Assembly: GCA_024642205.1 (NCBI GenBank)
Contig: JAHEBQ010000024.1
Location: 1 to 64,000, forward strand
Direction of reading: 5' to 3'
DNA length: 64,000 bases
DNA from: Planctomycetaceae bacterium
GTDB lineage: Bacteria > Planctomycetota > Planctomycetia > Pirellulales > Pirellulaceae
The position numbers and the translations under genes were made by a program. The stretch's first letter is position 1; every line of letters begins with the position of its first letter. Shown here piece by piece: positions 1 through 8,469 of this stretch. The notes beneath the pieces are model-generated. The model made no database searches, was not told the DNA's origin, and worked only from the letters and a program-made list of their open reading frames with translations.

Positions 1-1
1 C

Positions 2-814
2 TGCAACGGTCAATGCGGCCGATCCCGACCTAATTTGGGGCTCGGATTATTCGACCGCGGATCCGAATGTGGTGCTGAGTGTGGTGGAGACTGTGGTGGA
101 GACTGTGGTGGAGACTGTGGCAATTCCGGATTGGTTTCCACACAGGGCGGACTGCTAGGCCGAGTCAAAACCATGGGTAGCTCAGGCGGTCTGTTGCCGA
201 ATCGTTTTCAGGGTGGAATGTCATCGGGAATGCAGGGCGGAATGACAACCGGCGTGCAGAGCGGAATGTCAACAGAAATGTCCAATGGCATGGCAAATGG
301 CATGCAGGGCGGCATGGCAAATGGCATGCAGGGCGGCATGGCAAATGGCATGCAGGGCGGCATCGCAAATGGCATGCAGGGAGGCATGCTGAGCGGAATG
401 TCTGATGTTCCAGTAAATGGAATGCAAGGCGGAATGTTGCGTGGAATGTTTGGTGGGATGCAAGATGGTATGCAGACTGGAATGCAGGGTAGAATCGCTG
501 GCCGGATGCAAGGCGGTGATGTTGGAGGTTGCGGTCGTTTCGGATGCGGCCGAGACGGCAAGCTTTGCTTGACATGCCGTGCAAGGGCCGGCTTGGGCCA
601 TCATTTGGGTTCGGGATGTGCAAGCGGACGTTGTGGAGTCTGCGACAAGTGCCGTCTTCGTAACCGTCCCTACGCTGGCGAAATTCCCCACACTGATCCT
701 TCGGCTGGAATGGCCGGGCAGGCGGGGCAAGCCCCACAGTACATGTACCCGTATTATACGACTCGTGGTCCGCGGGATTTCTTGATGGCCAATCCGCCCA
801 CCATCGGATATTGA
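2..814 (+). CDS. Gly/Met-repeat, Cys-rich protein with planctomycete-type C-terminal tail (5' partial)
   Basis: The reading frame is open from the first bases of the window, and the upstream codons keep the same Cys/Gly-rich character (CNGQCG), so the true start lies outside. In order it has three GGDC repeats (80-115), a long Met/Gly/Gln repeat zone (about 210-510) with Met roughly every fourth residue, a Cys cluster (about 540-660, with CxxC pairs such as CLTC and CDKC), and a tail containing PYYTTRGPRDFL and ending NPPTIGY. From memory, similar YYTTRGPRDFL tails end many small planctomycete proteins; this is unchecked. The CxxC pairs could bind zinc and the Met array soft metals such as Cu(I), but that is inference. 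The antisense frames across the repeat are open only because the repeat has no stops. A terminator follows. Function unknown. Confidence 0.8.
   Translation, partial: CNGQCGRSRPNLGLGLFDRGSECGAECGGDCGGDCGGDCGNSGLVSTQGGLLGRVKTMGSSGGLLPNRFQGGMSSGMQGGMTTGVQSGMSTEMSNGMANGMQGGMANGMQGGMANGMQGGIANGMQGGMLSGMSDVPVNGMQGGMLRGMFGGMQDGMQTGMQGRIAGRMQGGDVGGCGRFGCGRDGKLCLTCRARAGLGHHLGSGCASGRCGVCDKCRLRNRPYAGEIPHTDPSAGMAGQAGQAPQYMYPYYTTRGPRDFLMANPPTIGY
80..115 (+). repeat. 12-bp tandem repeat, 3 copies
   Basis: Three exact copies of tgtggtggagac lie in frame and encode Cys-Gly-Gly-Asp repeats in the Gly/Met/Cys-rich protein. Confidence 0.95.
287..382 (+). repeat. 24-bp tandem repeat, 4 copies
   Basis: Four 24-bp units (287-310, 311-334, 335-358, 359-382). 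The first three are identical and the fourth differs at two positions. Each encodes the octapeptide MANGMQGG, or IANGMQGG in the last copy. The near identity suggests recent expansion by slippage or unequal recombination. Degenerate copies continue on both sides. Confidence 0.95.
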
Positions 815-867
815 TTTTGGGGTCGTTGAGATTGGCAAGCTCAATGAAAGTCTAACTGAAAACAGAA

Positions 868-900
868 GCGGTTGGTCCAGTCTTGGCCAGCCGCTTTTTT
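868..900 (+). terminator. Rho-independent terminator after the Gly/Met-repeat gene
   Basis: An 8-bp stem, gcggttgg (868-875) with ccagccgc (887-894), including one G-U pair, is followed directly by a T run (895-900). It lies 54 nt after the stop codon. Confidence 0.75.
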
Positions 901-1229
901 CATTTGTTTGACCCGACCGAGGAGCCAGTGGCTGCCGGTCAAACGGCCCTCGCTGCCGGGGCACGGCCTTGAACCGCCTTAGCTGCTGACGAACATGCCG
1001 TCTCTACAGATAAATTTCGAGGCAGCGTCAACAAAGTGCAATTGCCCTTGCTCTTTCGCAAGGCAGGAAATCGATCTCGGCCGCATATTTTTGAAAAAAA
1101 GAGTTTGAACATAGGAGAATCCAGTCGTTCGTCACCGGCGTTTTGACTGTGCCGTAACATGTGTTGTGTACGTCGGTTTCCACACACGCAAATCCAGGCA
1201 TGTCCATTGTGGTGCACCGATCTGTCGGG
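901..1229. other. Intergenic, nothing recognised
   Basis: About 330 bases between the terminator and the 3' end of the decayed gene. Short frames on both strands show no protein-like composition, and no RNA or site was recognised. Confidence 0.5.
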
Positions 1230-2732
1230 TTATCGTGAAAGGGCTTCGAAAAAAGGATCGGTCAGCTTCTCAAACCGCAAATCAGCGTGTCCAGTCGCGC
1301 CGGCTTGATCAAACTCGGTGATAAATTGCTCGCCCACATCCGGGTCGCCAAGGCAGAATTCATTGTACCTCTGTAGTAATTGAAGCGCACCGGTAAAGTC
1401 AACGCGAATAATTCTCGCTTTGGCCAGAGCGAAGTTGGTCTGTTTGCGGCTTTCCGATCAAATCGCAATCGTTTGCAATCCAGCGACACCGGCAGCCACT
1501 TTGAACAATGCCAGTTGAAGATTGATTTCGCTGAGAACCGGATCCTGCTCAAATTGCGCCGGAGAAGCTGACCACAATCTGTCTGCCGCCCAACCCAGGA
1601 CTATTTTCCGAAGCTACCATTTTTTTGGCAATTGACTTTCCGTTACTTTGCTTCAACAACAGCTGATCACAAACTCTGCTGCGCTGTTCATTTTCGATGA
1701 TCTTGTCTGTGTCGGCCAACGACTGCTGGATATCGTCTTGAAACCGTAAAACCCCGATCTACCGAAACAGCGCAAACGTCACGACGGCAAATCCGTTTCG
1801 CGCTTCGTTTCGAATCTCTGTTTGCAAACGCTGTGCTACGGTGGCAAGCGTACCTTCGGTCAGGTACGCCTACACGTAAGCGGGTGCGCGGCACCTAAAT
1901 GTAATTGGATAGCTCAGAATTAACTCAAAGTCATCCCAGCGATTGTTTCATACCAATCCCGTCAGCGTATCATCGAAATCCGGGACTTTGTCGAGCTGGC
2001 TTTGCTCGTTGTCCGTCTCGACTCGACCCAGGAGTTCAAACAAGCGCCGAAACTCCCTTGGACAACCAGACTCGGGGAAATCTCGACGCGAATGCTCTGC
2101 TCACCGGAGTGGAAATACAAAACAAGTTCGGCTATTTCCGGTGGAATGTGCTTGTCGATCCCCATCCGCAAACAGTTTCATTATCTCCCGGGAACCACGG
2201 TCGATTTCGGAGCCGTGATGGACTGCCGCATGCTCAAGCGTCAGTTTGTCAACGGCGTCCATCTACCTCAGTTGCTCGATCGCCGATTGTCGGACAGCAT
2301 ATGATCGTGATTCAAGTTGTTTCAACAATGGATCGATTTCTTTAACCGTCCGATAATCCCGAACGTCACGGGCGAGTTTCACCCTGTTGTTTTCTTTATC
2401 GAAAACCGGCGTGGCTTCAAGGCGCCGGCCAACTTCTTGGCAACACGATCCTGATCTGCCGTCAATCGCCACCGATATCGCCAACCCTGGAAGATTGAAA
2501 ATGTTTCCGTTGGCTCACGGAGTGCCAAAAAGCAGTTCTCTCCATCATTACTGTTTTTTGCGGGAAGAGCATTTTTAAAGTGATATCCCACCTTTTGAAC
2601 TTCCTGCAAGCGATCAGGCATCGCCGAAAATTCAAGAACAGTACGGAAAACCGAGTCTCCAGTGGTTTCCGATTTCCGGCTTTCCCGAGTGGCGAGTTTT
2701 TTGTCACGGGAATCGCCGGGTGGACGATTCAA
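1230..2732 (-). pseudogene. Decayed minus-strand gene (helical repeat type), several frameshifts and stops
   Basis: No single frame is intact, yet protein-like text hops between minus-strand frames across the whole stretch. In order from the 5' side: a segment containing YHFKNALPAKNSNDGENC (about 2580-2540); a HEAT-like segment with EIDPLLKQLESRSYAVRQSA (about 2340-2270) that runs into a stop and resumes; RRLFELLGRVETDNEQSQLD (about 2045-1990); LATVAQRLQTEIRNEARNGF (about 1850); and a C-terminal stretch of about 105 codons (about 1555-1230) broken by only one TGA, with ALQLLQRYNEFCLGDPDV, ending at TAA 1230-1232. The last part looks TPR-like. The scaffold suggests a HEAT/TPR-type protein. An N-terminal portion may extend to about 2850. 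Function unknown. Sequencing error cannot explain this many lesions. Confidence 0.65.
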
Positions 2733-2894
2733 GCATCGTGAACCTGATGACGTAAATCGTCAATACGCACACCGTCAAATTGGCATAGTAACGCCATGAT
2801 CGATTCGTTGATCCGCCTGATCCGTAGACATTGAAGCCAACTCCTTAACCATAACCCACGCCAGTGGATGGACGATGCTTCGGCTGAATTCGGC

Positions 2895-3533
2895 TCACCG
2901 AAACTTGCCATTCTGTCGCAAATGACTGATCACTTGATCCGCAATTAGTTCCACGGGGGCAGTGCCATCGAGGTGAACTTCGGGTTGTTCCGGCGGTTCG
3001 TACGGAGCGTCGATTCCGGTAAACCCCTTGATTTCACCAGCACGAGCTTTCGCATACAGCCCTTTGGGATCGCGTTGTTCGCACAATTCAATTGGCGTGT
3101 CAACAAATACTTCAACAAAATCACAGGCAGTTCCGCCAGCGGTGACTGCGATTCTGACTCGATCACGATCGACGCGATAAGGGCTGACGAAGGCGGTCAA
3201 CGCGATCAGCCCGGCCGAGCAGAAAATCTCAGCTACGCAGCCAATCCGACGAATATTCTCTGCCCGATCCTGCGGTCCAAACCCCAGCCCAAATCGTTGC
3301 GCGAATTCGATGCCATGATCGGGTTCCAGGATCTCCGGACTTGCGTTCAAGCCATGCCGAATATTGTCACCGTCCAGCACAAAACTCTGCTGACCCAACT
3401 CGTGGAGTTTTGCGTCAACACAATTGGCCACTGTGCTCTTGCCACTTCCACTGAGGCCCGTAAACCAGACGACGCATCCGCGCGGTCGATCGACGGCGTG
3501 ATCATGCCAGGTAACGAAGGTCTTGTCTGTCAT
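2895..3533 (-). CDS. cysC: Adenylylsulfate (APS) kinase
   Basis: Phosphorylates adenosine 5'-phosphosulfate with ATP to give PAPS, the second step of sulfate activation, in the cytoplasm. The P-loop GLSGSGKST is at residues 26-34, LDGDNIRHGLN follows at about 53-63, ENIRRIG at 92-98, and the family signature DPKGLYAKARAGEIKGFTGI at about 155-174. The length of 212 is slightly above the usual roughly 200 because about 18 residues are inserted between HGLN and LGFGPQDR (residues about 64-82). I recall similar insertions in planctomycete APS kinases, unverified. It is encoded alone; no ATP sulfurylase gene is visible nearby, so it may supply PAPS for sulfated polymers, or its partner lies elsewhere. 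Confidence 0.93.
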   Translation of the reverse strand: MTDKTFVTWHDHAVDRPRGCVVWFTGLSGSGKSTVANCVDAKLHELGQQSFVLDGDNIRHGLNASPEILEPDHGIEFAQRFGLGFGPQDRAENIRRIGCVAEIFCSAGLIALTAFVSPYRVDRDRVRIAVTAGGTACDFVEVFVDTPIELCEQRDPKGLYAKARAGEIKGFTGIDAPYEPPEQPEVHLDGTAPVELIADQVISHLRQNGKFR

Positions 3534-3723
3534 CGAGATTCGGTTTCCCGTATTTGGTAGGCCGTGTTGAAGTAAAAAGTTTCAGGGTTCGGAATTCAGC
3601 AAGTTTCCGGCAGACAGCTTTGAGGCTTCTGACGCAGAAATCGGTTGTGGATACTTGGTCCGCGAAACCAATGGCTTTATCTCCGATGTCCTTTTTGAGA
3701 CGCCGAACCTGAGCAACCAACAC
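3502..3723 (-). CDS. Possible small ORF coupled to the upstream gene (doubtful)
   Basis: A 73-codon frame starts at a GTG that shares one base with the TAG stop of the preceding acyl-CoA-dehydrogenase-like gene (TAGTG), and it overlaps the first 32 bases of cysC. The overlap would suit translational coupling. The protein is basic, unlike any family I know, and its last codons lie in the cysC coding region. It may be fortuitous. Confidence 0.2.
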   Translation of the reverse strand: MLVAQVRRLKKDIGDKAIGFADQVSTTDFCVRSLKAVCRKLAEFRTLKLFTSTRPTKYGKPNLDDRQDLRYLA

Positions 3724-4880
3724 TATCCTTCGATCCCGGCAAACTCACACAGGTTCGCATCAAGTACCGCTTGCGGGCAACTCCAAACCAAAAAGAACAA
3801 CGCTTCCTGACACCAGCGCCCGACCGGATGCCCTTTGACAAAGCCAGCCCCCTTGGCGGCCACCATCGCGGATTGAGTCGCTCGCAGGACCAGACTGTTG
3901 GCGTTCGCCCGCAGTTCCTCGGTGGAGCAAATTGGCAGGCCTGCTGCCAGCCTGTACAGTCGGTCCTGGATACTCGCCTGCTGATCCTCCAGGGCCATCA
4001 GGTTCGATTTCAAGTCGGAACGTTGATGTGATTCGTTTCGAATGAAATCGATAGCGGACTGAGTCAGTCCCATCGCCAATGCGGAAGATTGAAAACTCCC
4101 GGTCGAAGCAACCGAACTCCTGGAAAGCACACTCTCGACCGGTCCAGCCAGAACGGTTCCTTGATCGAGCGAGACGTCAACGCATTTTATCGGGCCGGTT
4201 CGGCTGCCGGAAAGTGCTACCAAATCAAAACCGGGCTCAATTGTAACGCCGGGTGCATCAACCGGGACGACAAACAGGATTTGGCGGCAGTCATTCAGTT
4301 CAGCACCCATTACGATATGGGCAGCCCCTGAGGCTCCCGTCACCCAAGGGCTGTAGCCATTGATCGTAAACCCCGAATCCGTTGCGACTGCCCTGAGAGC
4401 TGGCTCGCGAACATGTTGCCGGCTCGTAGTGAGATGCGAGATTCCAACCGTTGCGGGTTGATCGCCGGTTAGTAAGCCGGGTATCAACTGGTCGCGTAAC
4501 GTCTCGTTTCCAGACGAACAGATTCTCGCAATGGCTGCGACTCGTTGAGTGACGATGAATGTGGTTGTCAAACAGGCTGCCGCCAATTGGATGTAACCGG
4601 AAACAATGTTCCTTCCACTCCAACCCATCCCACCAAGCGACTCCGGGACAAACCAGCGATAAACGCCGGCCTGGCTGACCCGTTCAAGTTGCATCGCCGG
4701 CCAATCATCTTGCATTTCAGAGCTTGTCAAACCCGAGACGTCAACGTGGCTGCCGTTTACCGCTGAAAGCTCGCGTAACTGGCCGCAAAGCCGATCCAAC
4801 GCATGGCTTTCGGGCGAATCGATAAATTCATTGTCCGGGTTCATGGCGGAAGCGATGCGCAGTTCGATGAACGTTTTCAT
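3723..4880 (-). CDS. Acyl-CoA dehydrogenase-family protein
   Basis: 385 residues with the layout of the acyl-CoA dehydrogenase fold. The N-terminal helical part has SLGGMGWSG at about 81-89. The middle beta part has substrate/flavin-loop features such as GYSPWVTGA at about 174-182 and the usual SGSRTGPI turn. The C-terminal helical half ends near the family's length. Family members oxidise acyl-CoA thioesters with FAD, but the substrate cannot be read, and I cannot place a catalytic Glu with confidence. The ATG at 4880 is preceded by gagg at a good distance; a second ATG (MNPDNEF) lies 12 codons in. Upstream of cysC on the same strand but without an obvious pathway link. Confidence 0.75.
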   Translation of the reverse strand: MKTFIELRIASAMNPDNEFIDSPESHALDRLCGQLRELSAVNGSHVDVSGLTSSEMQDDWPAMQLERVSQAGVYRWFVPESLGGMGWSGRNIVSGYIQLAAACLTTTFIVTQRVAAIARICSSGNETLRDQLIPGLLTGDQPATVGISHLTTSRQHVREPALRAVATDSGFTINGYSPWVTGASGAAHIVMGAELNDCRQILFVVPVDAPGVTIEPGFDLVALSGSRTGPIKCVDVSLDQGTVLAGPVESVLSRSSVASTGSFQSSALAMGLTQSAIDFIRNESHQRSDLKSNLMALEDQQASIQDRLYRLAAGLPICSTEELRANANSLVLRATQSAMVAAKGAGFVKGHPVGRWCQEALFFLVWSCPQAVLDANLCEFAGIEG

Positions 4881-5279
4881 GATTGGCCTCGGCGTATTCT
4901 GAGAAGTTCACCGGGGCTCGCAACATTATGGTTCAGTTTATGTGTTTCGGACAGGCTGATCGACGCATCCGCGCTAATCCGAAACGAGGAGATTAACAGT
5001 GGAACAGCGAAAAAATGGGTCGACAAGGCGTATGGACTTTGTTTTGAGCTAACAATTGCATCCCGGCCGGAATATAACCAGGGCCGATGTTCAGGTCAGC
5101 TGGCAATCTCACAATGCCTTTTCTGCTTCCTTTGGGCGATCCTTGAGAAGAAATAGTCCCCCTTTAGGGAAACGCCCAAGTCGGCCTTTTCGTTTGAAGT
5201 ATTGGTTTTTAAGATACTCGGATTACCTTACGACGGAATTGTTACCTGTCGATCTTTTTTTTAATTGAAAATCGGATTC
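4881..5279. other. Intergenic, divergent promoter region
   Basis: About 400 bases between the divergent acyl-CoA-dehydrogenase-like gene and glycogen phosphorylase. It is AT-richer near 5200-5270, with a run of T just before the phosphorylase start. It should hold promoters for both genes, but no convincing -35/-10 pair or RNA fold was recognised. Confidence 0.4.
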
Positions 5280-7472
5280 ATGAGCACCCTCGATTCAGTG
5301 CCCCCATCATCGAAACAAAAAATACAGGTCAACGAAACAATGGCGGTCGACGAGATGTACGACAAGTGCACGTCTCTGGCCAGTAATCTCTGGTGGTCAT
5401 GGGTTCCAGAGATTCAACATCTGTTTCGCGACCTCGATCCGGTTCGTTGGCGCCAATTGGACCACAATCCGATCGCACTATTGAAGGAATTCACTCCGGA
5501 GAGGTTGTATGAACGCGCAAACGAAATGGTTTTGTTTACGCGAATCAACCAATCCTATCGATTGCTCAAAGAGTATATGAACTCCCGCCAGACCTGGGCG
5601 GCGAACAACGCCGGAGTCCTGGGCGCGAAACCGGTTGCCTACTTTTCGGCCGAGTTTGGAATTCACGAATCACTCCCAATTTATTCAGGAGGTCTGGGGG
5701 TATTGTCGGGGGATCATATTAAAAGCGCCAGTAGCCTGGGACTGCCCCTGGTTGCGATGGGTTTATTCTACGCCCAGGGCTATTTCCGCCAACACTTGAA
5801 TATTGATGGCCATCAAAGCGAGGAGTACATCGATACAAAAGTCGACGATCTTCCGATCCAGGAAGCCAGGAAGCCCGACGGTGAGGCCGTCATGATCAAA
5901 CTCGAGACACGTGATGGATCGTTGCTGGCCAAAGTCTGGGAAATGCAGGTTGGAAGGGTGCGACTGTTTTTGCTCGACTCGAATGTTGAAGGGAACACGC
6001 CAGAAGACAGGCAGCTTACCAGCCGCCTCTATGGTGGCGATGAGCGGACCCGAATTCGCCAGGAGCTGGTGTTGGGAGTTGGCGGCGTAAAAGCCCTGCA
6101 TGCGATCGGGATCGATCCCGGTGTGTATCACTTGAATGAAGGACATAGCGGCTTTGGACCTTTGGAAGTCGTGCGTCAACGAATGGAAGAGGACGGCCTG
6201 ACGTTTGAGAACGCGCTTCGAGATGTCGCGGCGCAAACCGTTTTCACGACACACACGCCTGTCCCTGCTGGCCATGATCGGTTTGAGCCCGATCTGGTGG
6301 AAGAACATCTCGGACCGCTCCGAGATCAGCTTGGACTATCGTATGAACAATTGATGAGCCTGGGTCGAATTGATCCACAGAACAATGACGAGTCGTTTTG
6401 CATGACCGTGATTGGCCTGAAAATGTCACGCACCGCGAATGCTGTCAGCCAGCTTCACGGCTGTGTCTCCCGTCGGATGTGGTCGCATTTGTGGCCCTGG
6501 CGGGCCGAAGAAGAATGCCCGATTGGACACATCACCAACGGTGTTCATTCGCAATCGTGGCTTGCACCACAAATCCAAACGCTGTTCGACAAACACTTTC
6601 CCTTGAGGTGGATGGATCGCGTGGGCGAACCAGAAGTCTGGGAAAACATCCATGACGTCGATCCCGGTGAATTGTGGGAGATTCACAACACCCTGAAAGG
6701 GATGATGATCTCGTTCGTTCGCCGTCGCCTGACCAGCCAATGCCGGCGCCGTGGTGAAGACGAAACATCGATCGAGCTTTCCCGCACCGTACTCGATCCG
6801 AATATTTTGACAATCGGATTCGCGCGTCGATTCGCGACGTACAAACGGGCGAATCTGATTTTTTCCGACCTGGATCGCATTGATCAAATCCTTAACCATC
6901 CCAATCGCCCCGTTCAAATCGTGTACTCGGGAAAAGCGCACCCCAAAGACGAACCGGGAAAGCACTTTATCCAATCGCTGGCGAATCTCCGCAAGGATCC
7001 GCGGTTCAGCCATCGAGTCGCGTTCGTCGAGGATTATGACATCAACGTTTGTCGACACCTGATCCAGGGAGTCGACGTCTGGTTAAACAATCCGCGACGT
7101 CCGCTGGAAGCCTCCGGAACCAGCGGCGAAAAGGTCGTTCTTAACGGCGGTCTCAACCTGTCGATTCTTGACGGCTGGTGGGCGGAAGCCTACGACGGTG
7201 CAAACGGCTTTGCGATTGGAAAAGGAACGTCTCACGTTTCCGACGAAGTTTCCGACGAACGCGACGGCCAGTACCTCTACGAAGTGTTGGAAAACGAAGT
7301 CGTACCCATGTTCTATCACCGGGATGTCGATGGTTTGCCTCGCGAGTGGATTCGCCGTATGATCAATTCGATCAGCACGCTTGCCTGGCGATTCAGTTCG
7401 GACCGGATGGTGATGGATTATACACGAACGTGTTACGTCCCGGCTGCCGGCGGTTTGAGCTGCAAGGTTTAG
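5280..7472 (+). CDS. glgP: Alpha-glucan (glycogen) phosphorylase
   Basis: Releases glucose-1-phosphate from glycogen or maltodextrin by phosphorolysis using pyridoxal phosphate (GT35 family). It is the bacterial/archaeal short type (TIGR02094-like). Visible motifs are the N-terminal NLWWSW, the substrate region YFSAEFGIHESLPIYSGGLG, HLNEGH, TTHTPVPAGHDRF, ARRFATYKRA, and the PLP region EASGTSGEKVVLNGG with the Schiff-base Lys at about residue 618, followed by LDGWWAEAY. The length of about 730 residues is a little shorter than many members. The start was set at the ATG 5280 because the TTG at 5265 lies in a T-rich leader; neither has a good Shine-Dalgarno. The gene is monocistronic, followed by a membrane-protein remnant. 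Confidence 0.93.
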   Translation: MSTLDSVPPSSKQKIQVNETMAVDEMYDKCTSLASNLWWSWVPEIQHLFRDLDPVRWRQLDHNPIALLKEFTPERLYERANEMVLFTRINQSYRLLKEYMNSRQTWAANNAGVLGAKPVAYFSAEFGIHESLPIYSGGLGVLSGDHIKSASSLGLPLVAMGLFYAQGYFRQHLNIDGHQSEEYIDTKVDDLPIQEARKPDGEAVMIKLETRDGSLLAKVWEMQVGRVRLFLLDSNVEGNTPEDRQLTSRLYGGDERTRIRQELVLGVGGVKALHAIGIDPGVYHLNEGHSGFGPLEVVRQRMEEDGLTFENALRDVAAQTVFTTHTPVPAGHDRFEPDLVEEHLGPLRDQLGLSYEQLMSLGRIDPQNNDESFCMTVIGLKMSRTANAVSQLHGCVSRRMWSHLWPWRAEEECPIGHITNGVHSQSWLAPQIQTLFDKHFPLRWMDRVGEPEVWENIHDVDPGELWEIHNTLKGMMISFVRRRLTSQCRRRGEDETSIELSRTVLDPNILTIGFARRFATYKRANLIFSDLDRIDQILNHPNRPVQIVYSGKAHPKDEPGKHFIQSLANLRKDPRFSHRVAFVEDYDINVCRHLIQGVDVWLNNPRRPLEASGTSGEKVVLNGGLNLSILDGWWAEAYDGANGFAIGKGTSHVSDEVSDERDGQYLYEVLENEVVPMFYHRDVDGLPREWIRRMINSISTLAWRFSSDRMVMDYTRTCYVPAAGGLSCKV

Positions 7473-7483
7473 CCAAGCATGCA

Positions 7484-7961
7484 TGCATGTCGTGGAGACG
7501 GCATTTCCCGATCGATCGCTGGCTTGGCAGAGTGCTTGCGGTAATTGTCAGCCTGGGGTCCTGCCGGGCGGAACCGTGATGGCACGTCAGGCGTTGACCG
7601 GCCCGCTTGCCGGGTGGGGATTTGACATGCTTGCCGTTTGGACAGCGGGTTGCACAATCATGGCTGCAATTCAGGCCATGAAGAAGCAATTTGTTTCTCA
7701 CCGTCAGTGGGCCTTGAGAAGTTTCCTCCTGTTGTGCTCACCTTTGCTTCGATTCGTTTCGACTGGTTTGCCGGTTGGAACCTCGATTCCGTTTTTACAT
7801 ACCGCCAGAATGCCTGGCTCAGTTGGATGTTGCCCATTTTGATGTTTGAAGTCATTCTGAAACGGATCAATTTTCCAAGAACGGACTTGCCCAACCTGAA
7901 TCCTGGAAATGCGGTTTCATCTCCAGCAAACCGTGCGCCCAAACAACTTGAACCCGAATAA
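7484..7961 (+). pseudogene. DUF2306-like membrane protein remnant (frameshifted, 5' truncated)
   Basis: Three plus-strand frames carry successive pieces of one small integral membrane protein. The first has RHFPIDRWLGRVLAVIVSLG (about 7500-7560), matching the conserved HRWLGRVY helix start of DUF2306 proteins. The second has LTGPLAGWGFDMLAVWTAG then HRQWALRSFLL (about 7590-7730), the family's AHRRWMLRSY motif. The third has FTYRQNAWLSWMLPILMFEV (about 7790-7850), the final helix region. Two frameshifts separate them, and the 5' end is missing right after the glgP stop. Family recognition is from memory. Function of intact members unknown. Confidence 0.65.
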
Positions 7962-8469
7962 ATTTCCCCAATGTTTTTTGAGTTTTTTATTTGTGCCGAA
8001 TTTGAGTGTAATGTCGTGTTCCCTATCGACACCCTGTCAGCGCTCTCCTATAAATCGCTGCACAACATCTAACCGGTTCGGTCGTTTTCAACTTCCACCC
8101 TCTTGGCTTGATTTTTGAAAATTTCTTGAGATCATTAGATTGAAATCGGTCGATGAAAAAACATCGACGCAAATTTGGTTTGCAAACTATGCTTGATAAA
8201 TAGGTTGTTGTTTCGGTTTGCCATTTACGATTAGACCTGAACAATGCAACGATACAGGATATCTCCGAAACTTGACGGCTGAGGGACCAATTATAGGGTA
8301 GATCTAGGTCAATTAGTGGCTTGTGCTTAGCACGTCCGACTTACATCTTTCTCCCAGCGACTCCCATCGCTATCTTCATTCGGAGTATCTTTTACATTCC
8401 GCAACGCTGTTATCAGCGTTGCGGTTTTTTGTGCGCCGACGTGATTCGGATGTTTGCGTGCCGGCGCGG
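7962..8469. other. Intergenic region ending in an isolated terminator; possible small RNA
   Basis: No credible ORF. It contains short hairpins (gtgcttagcac near 8323) and the strong terminator at 8399-8430. A TTGACG-like box near 8272 followed by TATAGG is too closely spaced to be a convincing sigma-70 promoter. A transcript from about 8290 to 8430 is conceivable but unproven. Confidence 0.3.
8399..8430 (+). terminator. Strong rho-independent terminator
   Basis: A perfect 11-bp stem, ccgcaacgctg (8399-8409) with cagcgttgcgg (8414-8424), a 4-nt loop ttat, and six T (8425-8430). Only the plus orientation has the T tract. The nearest plus-strand coding sequence is the DUF2306 remnant ending 440 nt upstream, so it may end a non-coding transcript or be left over from the decayed gene. 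Confidence 0.88.

Noticed and set aside
269..964. Long antisense frames (up to 231 codons) across the Gly/Met repeat gene
   Set aside because: They are products of the stop-free tandem repeat; the His/Cys/Pro-rich text has no start signal or protein-like composition.
3502..3723. Small ORF sharing TAGTG with the preceding gene as a firm gene
   Set aside because: Kept only as a doubtful feature: no homologue known to me and it runs into the cysC coding region.
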